Shown here: positions 49,452 to 61,182 of the stretch, piece after piece
Layout of the letters: each line of letters opens with the position of its first letter
Position numbering within the stretch: position 1 is the stretch's first letter
NCBI RefSeq assembly: GCF_000687475.1
Contig: NC_057316.1
Location: 3,348,001-3,412,000 of the forward strand
Reading direction: 5' to 3'
Length of the DNA stretch: 64,000 nucleotides
Origin: Ustilaginoidea virens
Lineage: Eukaryota; Ascomycota; Sordariomycetes; Hypocreales; Clavicipitaceae
The notes under the pieces: generated by a model
What the model was told of the DNA's origin: nothing
The model's input: only the letters and a program-made list of their open reading frames with translations
Databases searched by the model: none
Program-made: the position numbers and the translations under genes

Positions 49452-50207
49452 TGTTAAAATCCTATAGTAGCCTACTAGGCTGCTGGCCTTATGCCCTACT
49501 GGCCTACTAACCTTCTGGCCCTTATACCGCCTCTTGGACTTATGGTAGTATTACCTTAGGCCTTTGCCTTTTACCTTAAGGATTTTCAGTGGATTATTTA
49601 CTGTATATCAAGTAAGGTAGGCCTTGTTGAAAAAGGTGTGGCATTGCTAAATTAGCGTGGTTGCCTACTAGCGTGGTGGCGGCCTACTAGCGTGGTGTGG
49701 CATTGCTAAATTAGCGTGGTGGCCTACTAGCGTGGTGGCTAGTCCACTAGTGTGGTGGTTAGTCATTAGCGTGGTGACTAGTTACTAGTGCGGTGGTTAG
49801 GGTGGTTGGAAAGGCTGGATATAGTGGGGCTGCTGACGTATTATATACGTGGCATAGCGAGCATTACGGGGAGCTTTCTTACTGGCTTCCCTGGATGCCT
49901 GGGCCCACCCCTCCTTCGTGTATATATAGGATAGCTTTCCCCCTTCTTTCTAGATAGTAGAAGGGTAGCACAATCGAGTCTGTTAATGCACTATATGCCT
50001 CTTAACTTCCACCTTCCCTGCGTTTCTGGTTATCTTATATTTGCCTTGCCTTTACACTTGCCCTGCTTTATAGCACTTGTATAGTCTTAGGACTTAGTGA
50101 AAAATCTAGTATTTATACTAAGATTAGTTCACAGGTCGCAGACAGTCTTGTGCCATCTAGCTAGCTAGTAAGGCTTTGCTTTTATAGTGACCTTGAGAAT
50201 TGCAATA
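49452..50207 (+). mobile_element. Solo LTR of the A/B/C copia family
   Basis: 756 bp, TGTTAAAATCC to TTGCAATA, flanked by the duplication ATTAC (49,447-49,451 and 50,208-50,212). There is no internal sequence, so it was left by recombination between the two LTRs of a former full element. It is closest to the B 3' LTR by eye. Confidence 0.93.
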
Positions 50208-50212
50208 ATTAC

Positions 50213-50610
50213 GTATTAGTAAGGAGAAGGTCTAGATAGTGCTAAGGCATAATAAGAGCATTCTCTTTATAGATATAAATATATACTTTATATAACCTAT
50301 AAATTATATTCTCATTAAACCAGATATATGCACAGTAGGGCTATAAATATGGAATGTCTCTTATGCCGGTCCCTAGGCAAAGGAAATATTCCTAGTAATT
50401 TAAGCTGTAATTTCATATAGCCTTAATTAAAGTTTACTTTTAGAGTCTTAAATGCTTAATCTTTAATTTATTGATTATATAGAGTTATATTAAGCTTAGG
50501 ATATAGCATAAGGAAGTTGTAAGGTATGCTCCTTCCTATTAGCTATTGTGCTAGCCTATATTAGCCCGGCCAGCTTTCCCTTATAGAGCTGCTATCGGCT
50601 TTAAAAAAAG
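50213..50610 (+). pseudogene. Tnp2/Plavaka-like transposase, C-terminal tail
   Basis: Joins in frame to 49,451 (I-I-R-L-L-R-I-S-K-E-K-V). It stays coherent, with RIP-type stops only, through H-N-K-S-I-L-F-I-D to about 50,600. The end is approximate. Confidence 0.5.
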
Positions 50611-51144
50611 TTTTCTCTATCGCGTTTATTTATTTACTTTTATCTTAATATTGCAGATAAAAGTTTTCTCTATCGTATCTATCTTTAGTCTACTCTATTA
50701 TAGTTATATATTATAGAACTTCCTTTATTTTTTAGCACCCTAATGAGAACTAGACTTATTTTATATCTTAGAGTATGCCTTATTATTATCTATATAAACT
50801 TCTTCTACTAATAACTCTTCTTATATATTAGTAATTTGTTTATTTAGTATAAGATATCTATCGCGCCCCTAAGCCACTATAGTAACGTCATACTATTAAA
50901 TCAATTTATTAAAACCCTATCTGATTAGTTTCTGCCTCTAGGGGCTTTATACTATTTTTTCTCTATTATAAGACTATACTATCCTATGGATAAGGTTAGT
51001 AAGCCCCTAGATAAAGCCATAATATCTTATAGACAATATGACCTAATATATAGATAAGTGAGTAACCTATAGATATAATATATAGATAAAGGTAGGCTGA
51101 CTTATCGAAAAGCTATTGATACTAATAATAAAGCTAACGATATA
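50611..51144. other. AT-rich host segment after the transposase
   Basis: Contains a close direct repeat of AAAGTTTTCTCTATCG (about 50,608 and 50,661). No other feature recognised. Confidence 0.4.
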
Positions 51145-51461
51145 GATAAGGCTAATAATCCTGTTAATAAAGCCGATATCGATAGCGATATAGATAAAGT
51201 TAACACATCCCGATAAAAGATATATTGATAAAGTCGATATATATAGTGGTATAGATAAGGCTAATAAACCTATTAATAAAGCCGATATCGATAGCGATAT
51301 AGATAAAGCTAATATATCCGATAAAGAGACATATTGATAAAGTCGATATATATAGTAGTATAGATAAATCCGACTAGCCTATTAATAAAGCCGATATTAA
51401 TAGCGATATAGATAAGGCCGATATATCCGATAAAGAGATATATTGATAGAGTCGATATAAA
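51145..51461 (+). repeat. Tandem repeat, about three copies of a 109-bp unit
   Basis: The word GCCGATAT recurs at 51,172, 51,281 and 51,390, exactly 109 bp apart, with long flanking similarity (GATAGCGATATAGATAA and ATTGATAAAGTCGATATA). The unit length is not a multiple of three, so this is unlikely to be a protein repeat. The position near the right end suits a subterminal repeat of the host transposon. Confidence 0.85.
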
Positions 51462-52500
51462 AAGCGCAATTTATAGACTAGGTGAGCCTTTTAAGTTTAT
51501 TTTATAGCTATATCTATTGTTAGTATATCTTTTCTAATTAGATAGTATAGGATCACGGGCATAGTAAAGCAGTTTAGATATTACCTTTTATAATACTATA
51601 ATTTAGTATTATAATATATAAGTTAAGCTTTACTTCTAAAGAGATATCTTCCTAAGTTAATAAACTTTATAGATATAATAGCAAAGCGCTACTAAAAAAA
51701 AATAATGTATAGCTAACTGTCGCGTGATTAAGCCACAGAGTGATTATTAGTAGCCTATAACAATTCTAAATATCTATAGTAGGAGAATTTATAGCTTTTC
51801 TATTTTATTAGGGAGGAGTAGATTAGTTTAAGTGTCGCTTTTAATGATAATATTAAGATGCGATTAGAGTCTGCATAAATAATATGATAATAAAGTGCAA
51901 TAGTGGAAATAATATAAAATAGTATTGCAGGAAGAGTATTACGAATAGAATAAAGTAATCTAGTCGTAATAGTCTTAGCTGCTAGAGATATTATTTATCT
52001 GATGATACTAATGGACCCGATAAATGTCTATTATAATTGCGATAGTTACTTACCGTAATGATAGTATTGAGGTAGAATAAACTGTGAGAAAGTGAAACTA
52101 TTAGAGGCGAAGTAGATATATAATCTGCAGATATAACCGCAACTCATAATAGAATAATTGCTATAGTAGGCTTTGAAAATTGTGACTCTATTGACTAGTT
52201 GTGATTATGATGATGCCCTTATAATATCTAGCTATTAAGAGTGTATTGCAATTAAGGTTCTTCTGATGCATTGTGATTATGCTCAAATTATTATAATGAC
52301 TAGCCCTAGTTAGTGCGCTGCCATTACTATAGAGATAAAGCTTAATATAATAACCCCGCTTAGGCTGTTTTTTACTTGCCACGTCTTTTATTTTTATTAC
52401 TCTAGATAGCCCTAATATATAATTCTGTGAATATAGTGTCCATCTGGTGATCAATTATAAGACTTAACGCAGAATAATGGAAAGTTATAACAGTTTTGCA
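51462..52500. other. AT-rich host segment near the right border
   Basis: No gene recognised. TGTGATTA/GTGATTAT words recur at about 51,723-51,745, 52,199-52,210 and 52,270-52,280. GC content rises toward 52,490. Confidence 0.4.
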
Positions 52501-52503
52501 TAC

Positions 52504-52540
52504 TATTATTGTCACTATACGAGTCACGGAGAGTCACTAG
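52504..52540 (-). repeat. Right border with repeated GTGAC words (candidate terminal repeat)
   Basis: The plus strand reads GTCACTATACGAGTCACGG and then AGAGTCACTAGG. Its complement resembles the left border at 850-867 (14 of 18 positions). GC-normal sequence starts at once after it. Confidence 0.35.
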
Positions 52541-55500
52541 GATTAGGGTCCGCGCGCGTAGGTAGGTGCCTGGTTCCCTTGGGTATCGAAGCAAAGTACC
52601 AACCACTGCACGCAGGCACCGTTCAACACCGCGCGCGCTGGGCCATCCATTATTTCATGGCCCAAGACGTCAGTCTCCAGCATCTACTACGTTTGTTCGC
52701 ATGTGTGGTCTGCCTCGATTCATACCTGCTCCGGACCCTCCATTCATCCATGGGCGACGCCAGGAGCCCTTCTCTTTGCACAATGGGCTGCTGGCGCGTT
52801 GATGACTGTCGGCAAGTCTGGATCATCGGGCCCCTAACAAGCCAGCCAATCAAAACCCTGCGGGTTGAAAGTAGACACCCCCTAGCGAGTACTCCGTACC
52901 CAAGGCACCTAACTAACCTAAATTAGTGCCTTGTGGGTTTAAACCATCTCAGGAGGGGAGGCACCATGCAAGGAACACCAGACGCTACCTGGAAGGAGGA
53001 GGAGACGGGCACTGACTGGGCAACCTTTCATACAGGACATACCGTTGACCCTTGGGGACGAATTTTGGACTTGAGCATCGCCTTTCGAGGGCCATTTCCA
53101 GAGTAAGGGTGCGCACGCCGTTCGCCTGGCGATGCCAATGATACGAGTCAGGTACGGCACGCACCTTACCGAGAAAGTCGTTGTCACTGGATGGGATGGG
53201 ATGATTCGTGGTGAAGTCGGACAACAACGTGCCGCCGCCTTGGCAAGAGGGGCAGGGCAAGAGGGGAAAACGCATTGACCAATCGACCAGCCCGTGACCA
53301 GTTGGCAGTTGCCCCCCACCCCCCCCCACCCCCCTATCTGCAAGCCACTTGTGCTGGATTCCGCCCCCACTTGTTGGCTGGGATAATCCGAGTTCCGGAC
53401 ATCATGGAGCGATGCCGGTTACTGAGCTGCAGGTGCAGGGTAAGTTGCCTGGCTTATCGTTGTTTTGGATTCCTCGCAATTCCGCGCATTTCCTCGCCCG
53501 TCGACTTCCGACTTCCCTCAACGGATGGGTGGAAATGAAGCCCTGTCGCCCTGCCTTAAAGCTCGTCAATTGCCCCCCTCTGCTCGACAAAGTCGCTCAC
53601 GAACAGCCAAGTTAACTTACCTTAGGTTAGGTACGTAGGTACCTAACGTGGAATATTCAAAAAAAAAAGTCCACGTGCTGCTTACCTCCTTGGCGCCAGA
53701 CTACCGAGTACCAGTGGACTCTGTATCCCTGCAATAACAGCCACTTATTAATCAAAGTATGTTTCCTATTTTTATTTTTATTTTTATTCTCATCAGTCCA
53801 TTGTGCAACGACATCTGCTAGAATCTCATCAAATCTATAGTCTACTAGCGGCTCCGGACGAAGAAATAAACGCTGGGCGCAAGCCATCCCTAGTCGACGT
53901 CCCGACATCTGGGCACACCAAACAGGACATCACCATTGGTTATAGCTTGTAATGTGGTCAATCACCCGTCCTTCTCCTTCCATCCCCGGCCAACCAGCGT
54001 AAAGAACGCGTGATGCTATTCGGAATCGGCGACTTTGCCTCGGCCATCCGATCTGATCGGAATGCAGGCTGTAATATCGATGGGCGAAACCCGAAGTTGA
54101 ACCCCCCCCCCCCCCCTGGGAGTAGGTTCCAGACCCAATGAGTCTTCTGGACAATATAACCTCTCTCTCGTATGGAAAATCACACCCGGGCTTCATTCGA
54201 CGGCCCACGAGCGTGGCAAATTTTTCTGCACCGAAAAGGGAATGCTAATTCGAGGTGCAGATCCAAAAGCATCCGCTCTGGCGTACGGAGTAGAAAACAA
54301 GGTTTCATTTCACGCCCTGGCCTGGCCCCATAATGCCGTTGTGGTGGTACCTTGAGTCGCGCGCGGCCTCGGTCCCGAAATTGGCCGGAATTGGGTTGAT
54401 TCCTACATAGTAGCAGTGCATGTCATGATACATACCTGCTGGGGCTATATATGTGAAGAAAGAACATATATACAGTACGCACAACAACATTTGCAAAGAC
54501 TCAAACCAGGTGGGGAAATACCAGCCTTTTGGCCAGAATAATCTCTCAATATCGCACTTTTGTTTTCTGCCGAGGACGTGCTATGCTAGCATAATCCATT
54601 GTCCCGATTCTGACGGCCCGTACCGGGAGCGCGCATCTGCAGGCATCGTTCGTGTTGGACCCAAGTCATGAGCCCCATGAATTATCCGTCATGATCGGAA
54701 TCCCTGCTTTTCCAGGCTGGCACTGGCGTTGATTTAGGGAGTTGCTGGACTATTGAGCCTTTGGCTACCTTGGGTACCTACCTACCTATCTAAGCACTAC
54801 CTCCCTAGGTCCCTGGATCCTGGCTCTCGACCTTCAAGTCCCTGCGTATTCCTAGCATTGATTGGGGGAAGTCCAGGCTCAACTTTCTAGCATCTACAGT
54901 AACCCCCTCGCTCCCGATGGCTCTTCCTGGATGCAAGGGAAGCGCCGATGCGGTCCGTGTCAGGGAAGAAGAAAGCTGCCTCGGGTTAGCAATCGTGGCA
55001 GGGGCCGGAAGCCAATCCAGTGACGGCAAGCTTGAGACATCATGCAACATTTAGATGATGACAATAACGGCAATTTGAACCGGCAAACTAATGACTCGGC
55101 ACGTCCCGGCACTTAATGGGCCTGCTGGGGCTGCCATACATACACGGCAAAGCTGCCGTTTTCAATACCCGTCCGTCTCCGATGCCATGACCGACAGAGC
55201 AGCCGCAAACTATTCACCTTGGCGAATGCGTCCACGCCCGGCTCTTCAAAACTGCGCAAGGGTTGTTGAGGCAATGCCCGCCGACGGTTTGATTCTCTTG
55301 TCCGCCGTGACTTGCCCTTTCCATGTCTTTCCCCTTGTCCAAGAAGACAGGTAACGGGATTCCAACGCCCGATAGCCTGGACTCCCTGGAGTGTGAGTGA
55401 TTGTTTGGACGTTGAAACCCATCGTACTCCCGTGGATTTCCCATTATGCCGTCTCGATTCTCGTAGCTGACCGCATCTCGTTTCTGCACCGCAAAATCAG

Positions 55501-56376
55501 ACGCTGCAAGCAGTCTTGAGCAGAGTGATGCGACAACAAGCCGACCAAGCTCCAGGACCTTTGATCTACGCGCCTTTGGGTAGAACTTGGAAGTCGAAGA
55601 AGCTACACGTATACATGCATCAGTTTGGCTTGGCGGGGAAACACATGGCCAGAGAGTAGAGTCGAGGGTTCACTATCGAGGGTTTCAAAACGTGGGTGGT
55701 GCCATGCACCCTGATTAACATGCCTATGCTTGGTGCCCTCGGACGTGCCCACGTTGCTGTCTGCGGACAAGAATGGAATGCATGGCTCTGGCCACGGTAC
55801 GATGCCGCACCAACGACGTTTGATATTCGAATATCGAGCCCTCAAACGTGTCGGCTGTATCGTCCCCAAACAGTTTTGCAACACCACATCTCAGCAGACC
55901 TCTCGTGCGTGGTTCGCCGCAACCACCCAAGAGGTAGGTTGAGAAACGAAGCAGCAACATTGTACAATGTGAGATGATAAACTCGTGTCACTTCTACGGA
56001 GAGCAATGATGAATTTGGAAGCTACAATAGAAGCCAGCCCCATGATCCTCCTGTCAACGTAAGGGTTCTCGTCTCGAACAAGCGCTTGGATGTTCCCTGC
56101 GACCGACATTTCCATATTTCATGAGCGCGATATGTGTTGGTCAAGATTGCATGGCGACCGAAACATATGGCATCAACCAAATTCTATACGTGAAGCCAGC
56201 CCTCCCGCCTGCTTTGCTCCATTACTTGTCTATTTTCAGCCACGATGCTTGCCTTTTTTTTTTTCTTTTTCTGCTTGCTCGTGACTTGTAACCAAATCAA
56301 TCCTTTCAACGCCCTTTTCATGCAACCGACTCCCCATGTACACAATTAAATCCGGCAAGCCACTCTGGTCTCGTCT
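52541..56376. other. GC-normal intergenic region
   Basis: Short overlapping open frames on both strands, none with a recognised motif or consistent codon use. There is a GGTACC-rich patch at about 53,610-53,650 and another at 54,765-54,790, a poly-C run at about 54,102-54,116, and a TTTATTTTTATTTTTATT run at about 53,770. No tRNA was found. Confidence 0.55.
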
Positions 56377-57749
56377 TCAACAGGTGCTACTTGAGTAGCC
56401 ATTCCTTTTACTTGCAGAGCGCCCCCTCGCTGTCCATTTCAGTAGTCTCGCCTTCTCCATGTGCACCAAGGCGTTCCAATGTGGTCCAAGGAAGGGATCA
56501 GCACCATTCCCCGTATCATGATACAAGTTCTTGCCGCCACGTTGCTCGTATAACTTGATGGAAGCTATTAGTGGGAACGGCGGAGTAGGATTTGCGCCAA
56601 CGTTCGGAACATATGCATCTCGCTCGTGTGATGGGGTCTTGCGATTCCTCGATGTTCTAGTAGTAGAGGAAGGAGGGGAAGGAGAGGAAGGAGAGGAAGG
56701 AGAGGAAAGAGAAGAAAAAGACGAAGAAGAAGCAGATGGTGGCGGTGATGCTATCAAGTCCTTATTGCTCTGCAATTCGTCTAGGTGCTTCTGTTCCGCT
56801 TGGACGAATCTATGCAGTGCCTCGCCTCGAGCCATCCAATCCCGCCACGTCTTTTCAATCTGCCACTCCCACCACAAACGTGTGAGTTGCGCAGTCCAGG
56901 TAAATGTGCTCGGGTACTCTGGCCGCACAGGGGCTTGAGCGTCTTTGGCAGTCGACTCCTCCCTGCTCCTTTGCTCAGCTACCAAGTCATCCCAGTCATC
57001 TTCCAGGGCAGCATCCTGTGCGAGCTCCTCGGTGGCTGCCATCATTTTGGCCATTTTTGTCCGGAAAATCTCCCCTTTCCTACCAACCATCTTTGACAGC
57101 GCCCGAGGTTGAGGTTTTCGGAGTCGTATGAACGGTTGACCGTCCGCTGTGGCGCACAGATGCGGGATACGCCCTTTCAAGGTGCCCGGGCCCATAGTCG
57201 TGACGTAGCGGGGTTCGTCGCTACCGGATACGTTTTTGAGGAATGGTTCGCGAGCCGGTTCTTCCGGCTTTCCAAGGACCTGGCGAGGCCGGCAAGCCGA
57301 GCCTCTGGCAGGGCGGGCACGAAGGTACGCCAGGAGCTGCGCGTACTCGGGAGACGAGGAGTTGTGTGCTTTGGCGAAGAGCGAGAGGAACTGCAACAAT
57401 TAGCTGAGGAATTTTGCCCGCTTCCCGTCGTCCCCTAAACCCCCCCCCCCCCCCCCCCCTCTCTCTCCCTCTGCGCGTAATTTTTGTCCGTCTCGTCGGC
57501 GGCTGGATCTGCAGCACGAACCTTGTACCCGGCTGCTATGGAGGCGTACACCAGCCGGAAGCTTGTGAGCTGGCGGTTCTTGAGGAACTGCTTCTTGATC
57601 ATGCGACCGATGGCATGTTTCGAATCGGCCCCGCGTACGTCGGTCGGCAAGGCTATCTTGTCTGCGGATCGGAGAAGCGCGCGGTACAGGGAGAGGGCGG
57701 CGATGCGGTGTCGCGAATTGCGGGCTGGGAGGAATGGCAGCCGGGACAT
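56377..57749 (-). CDS. LYR-motif (complex 1 LYR family) protein, two exons
   Basis: Exon 1 is 57,522-57,749 and exon 2 is 56,377-57,390, giving 413 aa. The 131-bp intron (57,391-57,521) has GT at AAG|GTTCGT and AG at TTGCAG, in phase 0, with CTAAT just before the acceptor. The N-terminal segment ALSLYRALLRSA is the LYR motif of mitochondrial LYRM/complex 1 proteins, which act in assembly of respiratory complexes and Fe-S delivery with the acyl carrier protein. The C-terminal part (ATADGQPFIRLRKPQPRALS; FTWTAQL; LWWEWQIEKTW) fits a long fungus-specific extension I associate with ascomycete LYR proteins. A Ser/Pro tract (about 56,650-56,735) is encoded by a GGAGAGGAA microsatellite. The intron holds a poly-G run of about 18. 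Exact role unknown. Confidence 0.8.
56650..56735 (-). repeat. Purine microsatellite within the LYR gene
   Basis: Imperfect GGAGAGGAA / GAAGAA repeats on the plus strand, read in the gene as Ser/Pro codons (S-S-P-S-S-P). Probably length-variable among strains. Confidence 0.8.
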
Positions 57750-60700
57750 GGTGGTCGGGGCGCGAGGCGAGACGAGCAGTTGCTTTGCTCGGAGCTAGGG
57801 TGGGGTGCCCGGTGCCTGGTCATGACCCGAAAGGGTGCGATGATGTTGACCAGACTTTTTTTTCTCCAAGTTGACGACTTCCAAGTTGACGACGTAGTTG
57901 ATGGCAACAAGCTCGGAACTAGGAAGGGATGGATGTTCGGTGCAGTATATGCAGAGTACTCGGCAAAGGGGAGGAAGTTTGGGGCCTGTGCGGTTGAAAC
58001 TCTACAGCACCAACCAGCTGTGGGGGGGAACATGCCGAGTACCAGACATGTAGCGATTTGGACCCCCTTTGAAGGTGCAAAGGTGCAAAGGTGCAGCAGG
58101 CTTTGTTGCGGACCCATCTTTTTTCGGGTCAATCTACCTGGCAGGTACCGCCTTGGCAACTGCTCCAGCCGCCAAACCTTTTGTCATGACTAAAATCCTC
58201 ATAATTACAAGGTACCTACCTTGGGGAGGTATGTAGATTAGGTACCTAGTGATTCCGGCATTCACAATAGAGCATATGCAGTGCTCAAGCTACCAAGTGG
58301 CCTGGCATGGTGAGGGTTAATCAAATTGCCTGCCAAATTAGTGGGAATCGCCTCACAGCACCCTATGTGCCCTACTGGTACGGTAAGTGCGATCTAGCTC
58401 TTTGTAAAATCCGGAATTTGCTGCTACTTGTACCCATCCACTCCACGCACGCAACTTCTCAAGTCTGTTGTGCGCATCTTTCAAGATTGGGCTTTTTTTC
58501 TAATTGTCTTATTAATTAATCCCCGGTCCGATGCAAAAGCCTGCACCCTTTGCACGTTCAAAGTTGATTGCACTAAAGTCTGAAGCCACACAAAAAGTGC
58601 GGCGCTATTACACCTCCCCGTGCAGGTTTCTTAGCATTTACAGTATACTTCATGTCTCTAGACCTAGGAAATATTTGAAAGGTACCAAGCCTTGGGAGGT
58701 ATCAAATGGGAGGTATTGAGATAAGGAGGTACCTGTCAACATAATGCATCCCCTGTCGGGGCACTTGCTGCACCTTGGCGTTCAACACTCGAGGGTCTGG
58801 TCTTATTTAAGCGCCTCCTCGTGGCGAATATATCGATATGATAAGTCTGTAGATACTAGGGGTTCAAACTTGCAATCGTTAGCCATTTGACATGTATCAA
58901 GAAGTTACAGGTTAGGCAATGCCCCTCTCTCTCCTGGCTCCTGGGCTCATCCTCATGACTGTTGCGCTAAAATGGGACGCCACACAAGCTGTGTTGAAAA
59001 GGTCCGACGCTTCGGACATGTTCGGAGGTACCGGTACGCCAGCTCCAACTCTTCGGGCGGACATTCTCTTTACAGACTTTACTGAGCGAGCAGTCGGTCG
59101 TCTTTGTTTCCGGACACTGAGATGCCAGCCGCAAACGCAAATGACCAAGATCGAATACTGCCCCCTCTGGCCCGGGTCCGAATCGCGAGGGTAGGAACCC
59201 TCCCTCGTTCAATGGACTCGAAACGAAAACGAGCCCCAGTGCCCTCTCCGGTTTTCTTCCGGTTTCCCCTAAAGGCAGGGCAAGACAGTGAGCGCACTGC
59301 GAAGGGACAGGTCCTACAGGACAACCAGGCGCAAACCAAGTCGGTCATTGGGATTGGGCACCCGCTTGAATCCTCGAATGCCGCTACGTCAATGCGCACA
59401 CTGTTTCAGGCGAGATCCAGGCTCCAGCTCGTCTCCAAAGTTGTAGGAATTCCGCAGCTCGGATTTGGCCAGACCTGGTCGGAGATGCTCGCTTGTCTAG
59501 TGCAAGGCAAGGACGAATTTGGAAGTTTATTAGTTCGTGCTAACGTGGTACATGCGGAGTACATAGCATCACCAAAAAGGTTTCAAAAGTCCGAAGTGGA
59601 TCCGACAAGCTTTCTGCGGATCCAGTTCGACGGACGGACGGATTCAAGGTCAAGGGTGCGGGAAGGGAATTCCATTGTGAGCCGGTCGTAAGGCGACGAC
59701 GACGACCGGTAAATCCGCCGTAGCGGAGGAGGGGAGGAGGGGTGGGGGCAAGGGGGCAAGGCAAACAATCGCCGCGGGTAGGGGAGGGAGGGGCTGGGCA
59801 GGGAGCAGCCGAACTTACTATGTACCTAGGTATGTATGCACAGTGTTGCTCGCTCCGTACCCCGTACAGTAGGATACTCCGTACCCACGCGAACACTCCT
59901 TCATTTTTTGACTTTAGGTTTCCGTTTCCGTGCCATGTGCCATGGGAAACCCGGAAATGGCGAGGCACATGCTCCGATCCGCGGGCGCGTGCGGAGTAAT
60001 GGAGAGGAGGGAGGGAGACGGAGCGTATGTAGGACACAGACACAAGGCAAGGGCGGACTTTGACTTTGGCAGGAATCCAGCTGGCAGGTCGTGCCACTTT
60101 TTGTCAGTCCCACTTTCCAAGTGCTGCCGCAGGGCAAAACGGCCGTCGGGCTTTGGGCCGCCGCCTCAGCCTCGATCTCTTCCCAATACGGAAGGAACCC
60201 CCCACTCGTGCAGAACGTCAATGACTGACCATGACCGACCAACACTTTGTCCGTGGTTGTTCTTTCTCCAAGACGCCTGCCTCCGACGCCTGCCTCCGAC
60301 GCCTGCCTCCCTCTCTTACCCAACCCTCCCTCTCCGGGAAACTATTGATGCTGCTTTGTGCGAGTCGGTCTCCGAGGCATCAGCAATCGATCCCTTCCCA
60401 AGGCTGTTTGATGTCCGTACTTCCACTCGAAGTGGCTGCCTCCATTCATTTTCTCTGCTCGCTGGCTCGTCCCCAACGAATTGCAAAAGCTTTGACATCG
60501 TCAACATCTGGGCTGGCCTCTGCCTTCCCCACTGCACCCAATATTAGTGAACAAAAAAGGAAGATATCAATTGATATTCGGTACCTACATACCTACATAC
60601 ATACCTCCTACTACCTACCTACCTAACCCACCGACACATCGAGTCCTCTCGACAGTAGCAGGCGCCACCATAACAGTTCTTTCGGCGCTCCGTGACGCAG

Positions 60701-61182
60701 ACTTATTCGCTTCGCTTGCGCCCGGCAGGTTCGGACCCAGGGCAGAGTTGGCACTAGCAAGCGCCAGGCCCTTTCCTTACCCTTCGCATCGGTCACCAGG
60801 TTACCGCTCTACCTGAACCCCCTTCAGGGCGCGCCCGGTGGGAGGAGACGGCTCTTGACTGGAGGTCTGGTCTGGTACATGTCTGCATGTGGTCTGGTAG
60901 TAAGCTGACTGGATTGTTTTATGCTAAAAGGAGGGCGTTGTGGCACAGTTTTCCGTCCTTCCGCCGCATCTTCTTTGTTTCTTCACCGTCTTCGGGCCTC
61001 CTGCTGCGTCTTGGTCAGCCGGCACGGCACGGCACACCACACAGGGTCTACATTTTATGTCGGTATATGTGTACGTGCACCTGTGAGTGAGCGTCGTTTC
61101 AGCTCCAAAAGCCTCTTTCAAATCCTCGCGCCTGTGTGCTCGATACCGAGTTGTCTACAGGTGCCTCCAAAATCCTTCAATT
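57750..61182. other. Intergenic region between divergent genes
   Basis: About 3.4 kb without a supported gene. It contains the probable promoter of the LYR gene on its left. GGTACC-rich patches lie at about 58,205-58,250, 58,680-58,735 and 60,580-60,630. A GGAGG/CGGAGG purine-rich run lies at 59,720-59,795. Overlapping open frames at 58,900-60,600 on both strands show no domain. An unseen spliced gene cannot be excluded. Confidence 0.45.

Larger units (their letters stand above)
850..52535. other. RIP-mutated, AT-rich transposon block
   Basis: From about 900 to about 52,490 the sequence is dominated by TpA steps and by TAA/TAG stops in otherwise coherent frames. Where two copies of one element can be compared, differences are mostly CpA to TpA or TpG to TpA. 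One example is CAG in element C at about 36,289 against TAG in element B at 31,635-31,637. This is the classic mark of repeat-induced point mutation in filamentous ascomycetes. The block consists of about 11.3 kb of older host DNA plus six LTR retrotransposons and one solo LTR. Both edges are abrupt, within roughly 50-100 bases. Confidence 0.9.

Noticed and set aside
850..52540. Starship-type giant element
   Set aside because: No captain-type tyrosine recombinase (DUF3435) motif was recognised near either border, and the coding content is transposon-only.
52541..52547. TTAGGG-like word at the right border, as a telomere trace
   Set aside because: Only one copy; not a telomeric array.
52477..52926. 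149-aa open frame at the right edge of the block
   Set aside because: Overlaps the composition boundary, has overlapping frames on both strands and no motif.
52939..53370. 143-aa minus-strand open frame
   Set aside because: Gly/Cys/Pro-rich with competing frames and no recognisable domain.
57414..58193. 259-aa plus-strand open frame
   Set aside because: It is antisense to exon 1 and the intron of the LYR gene and includes the poly-C tract.
59104..59691. 195-aa open frame between the two nuclear genes
   Set aside because: No domain and competing frames on the other strand; not distinguishable from chance in GC-rich DNA.
60728..60740. GGTTCGGACCC, resembling a tRNA B box
   Set aside because: No A box at a suitable distance and no cloverleaf could be drawn.
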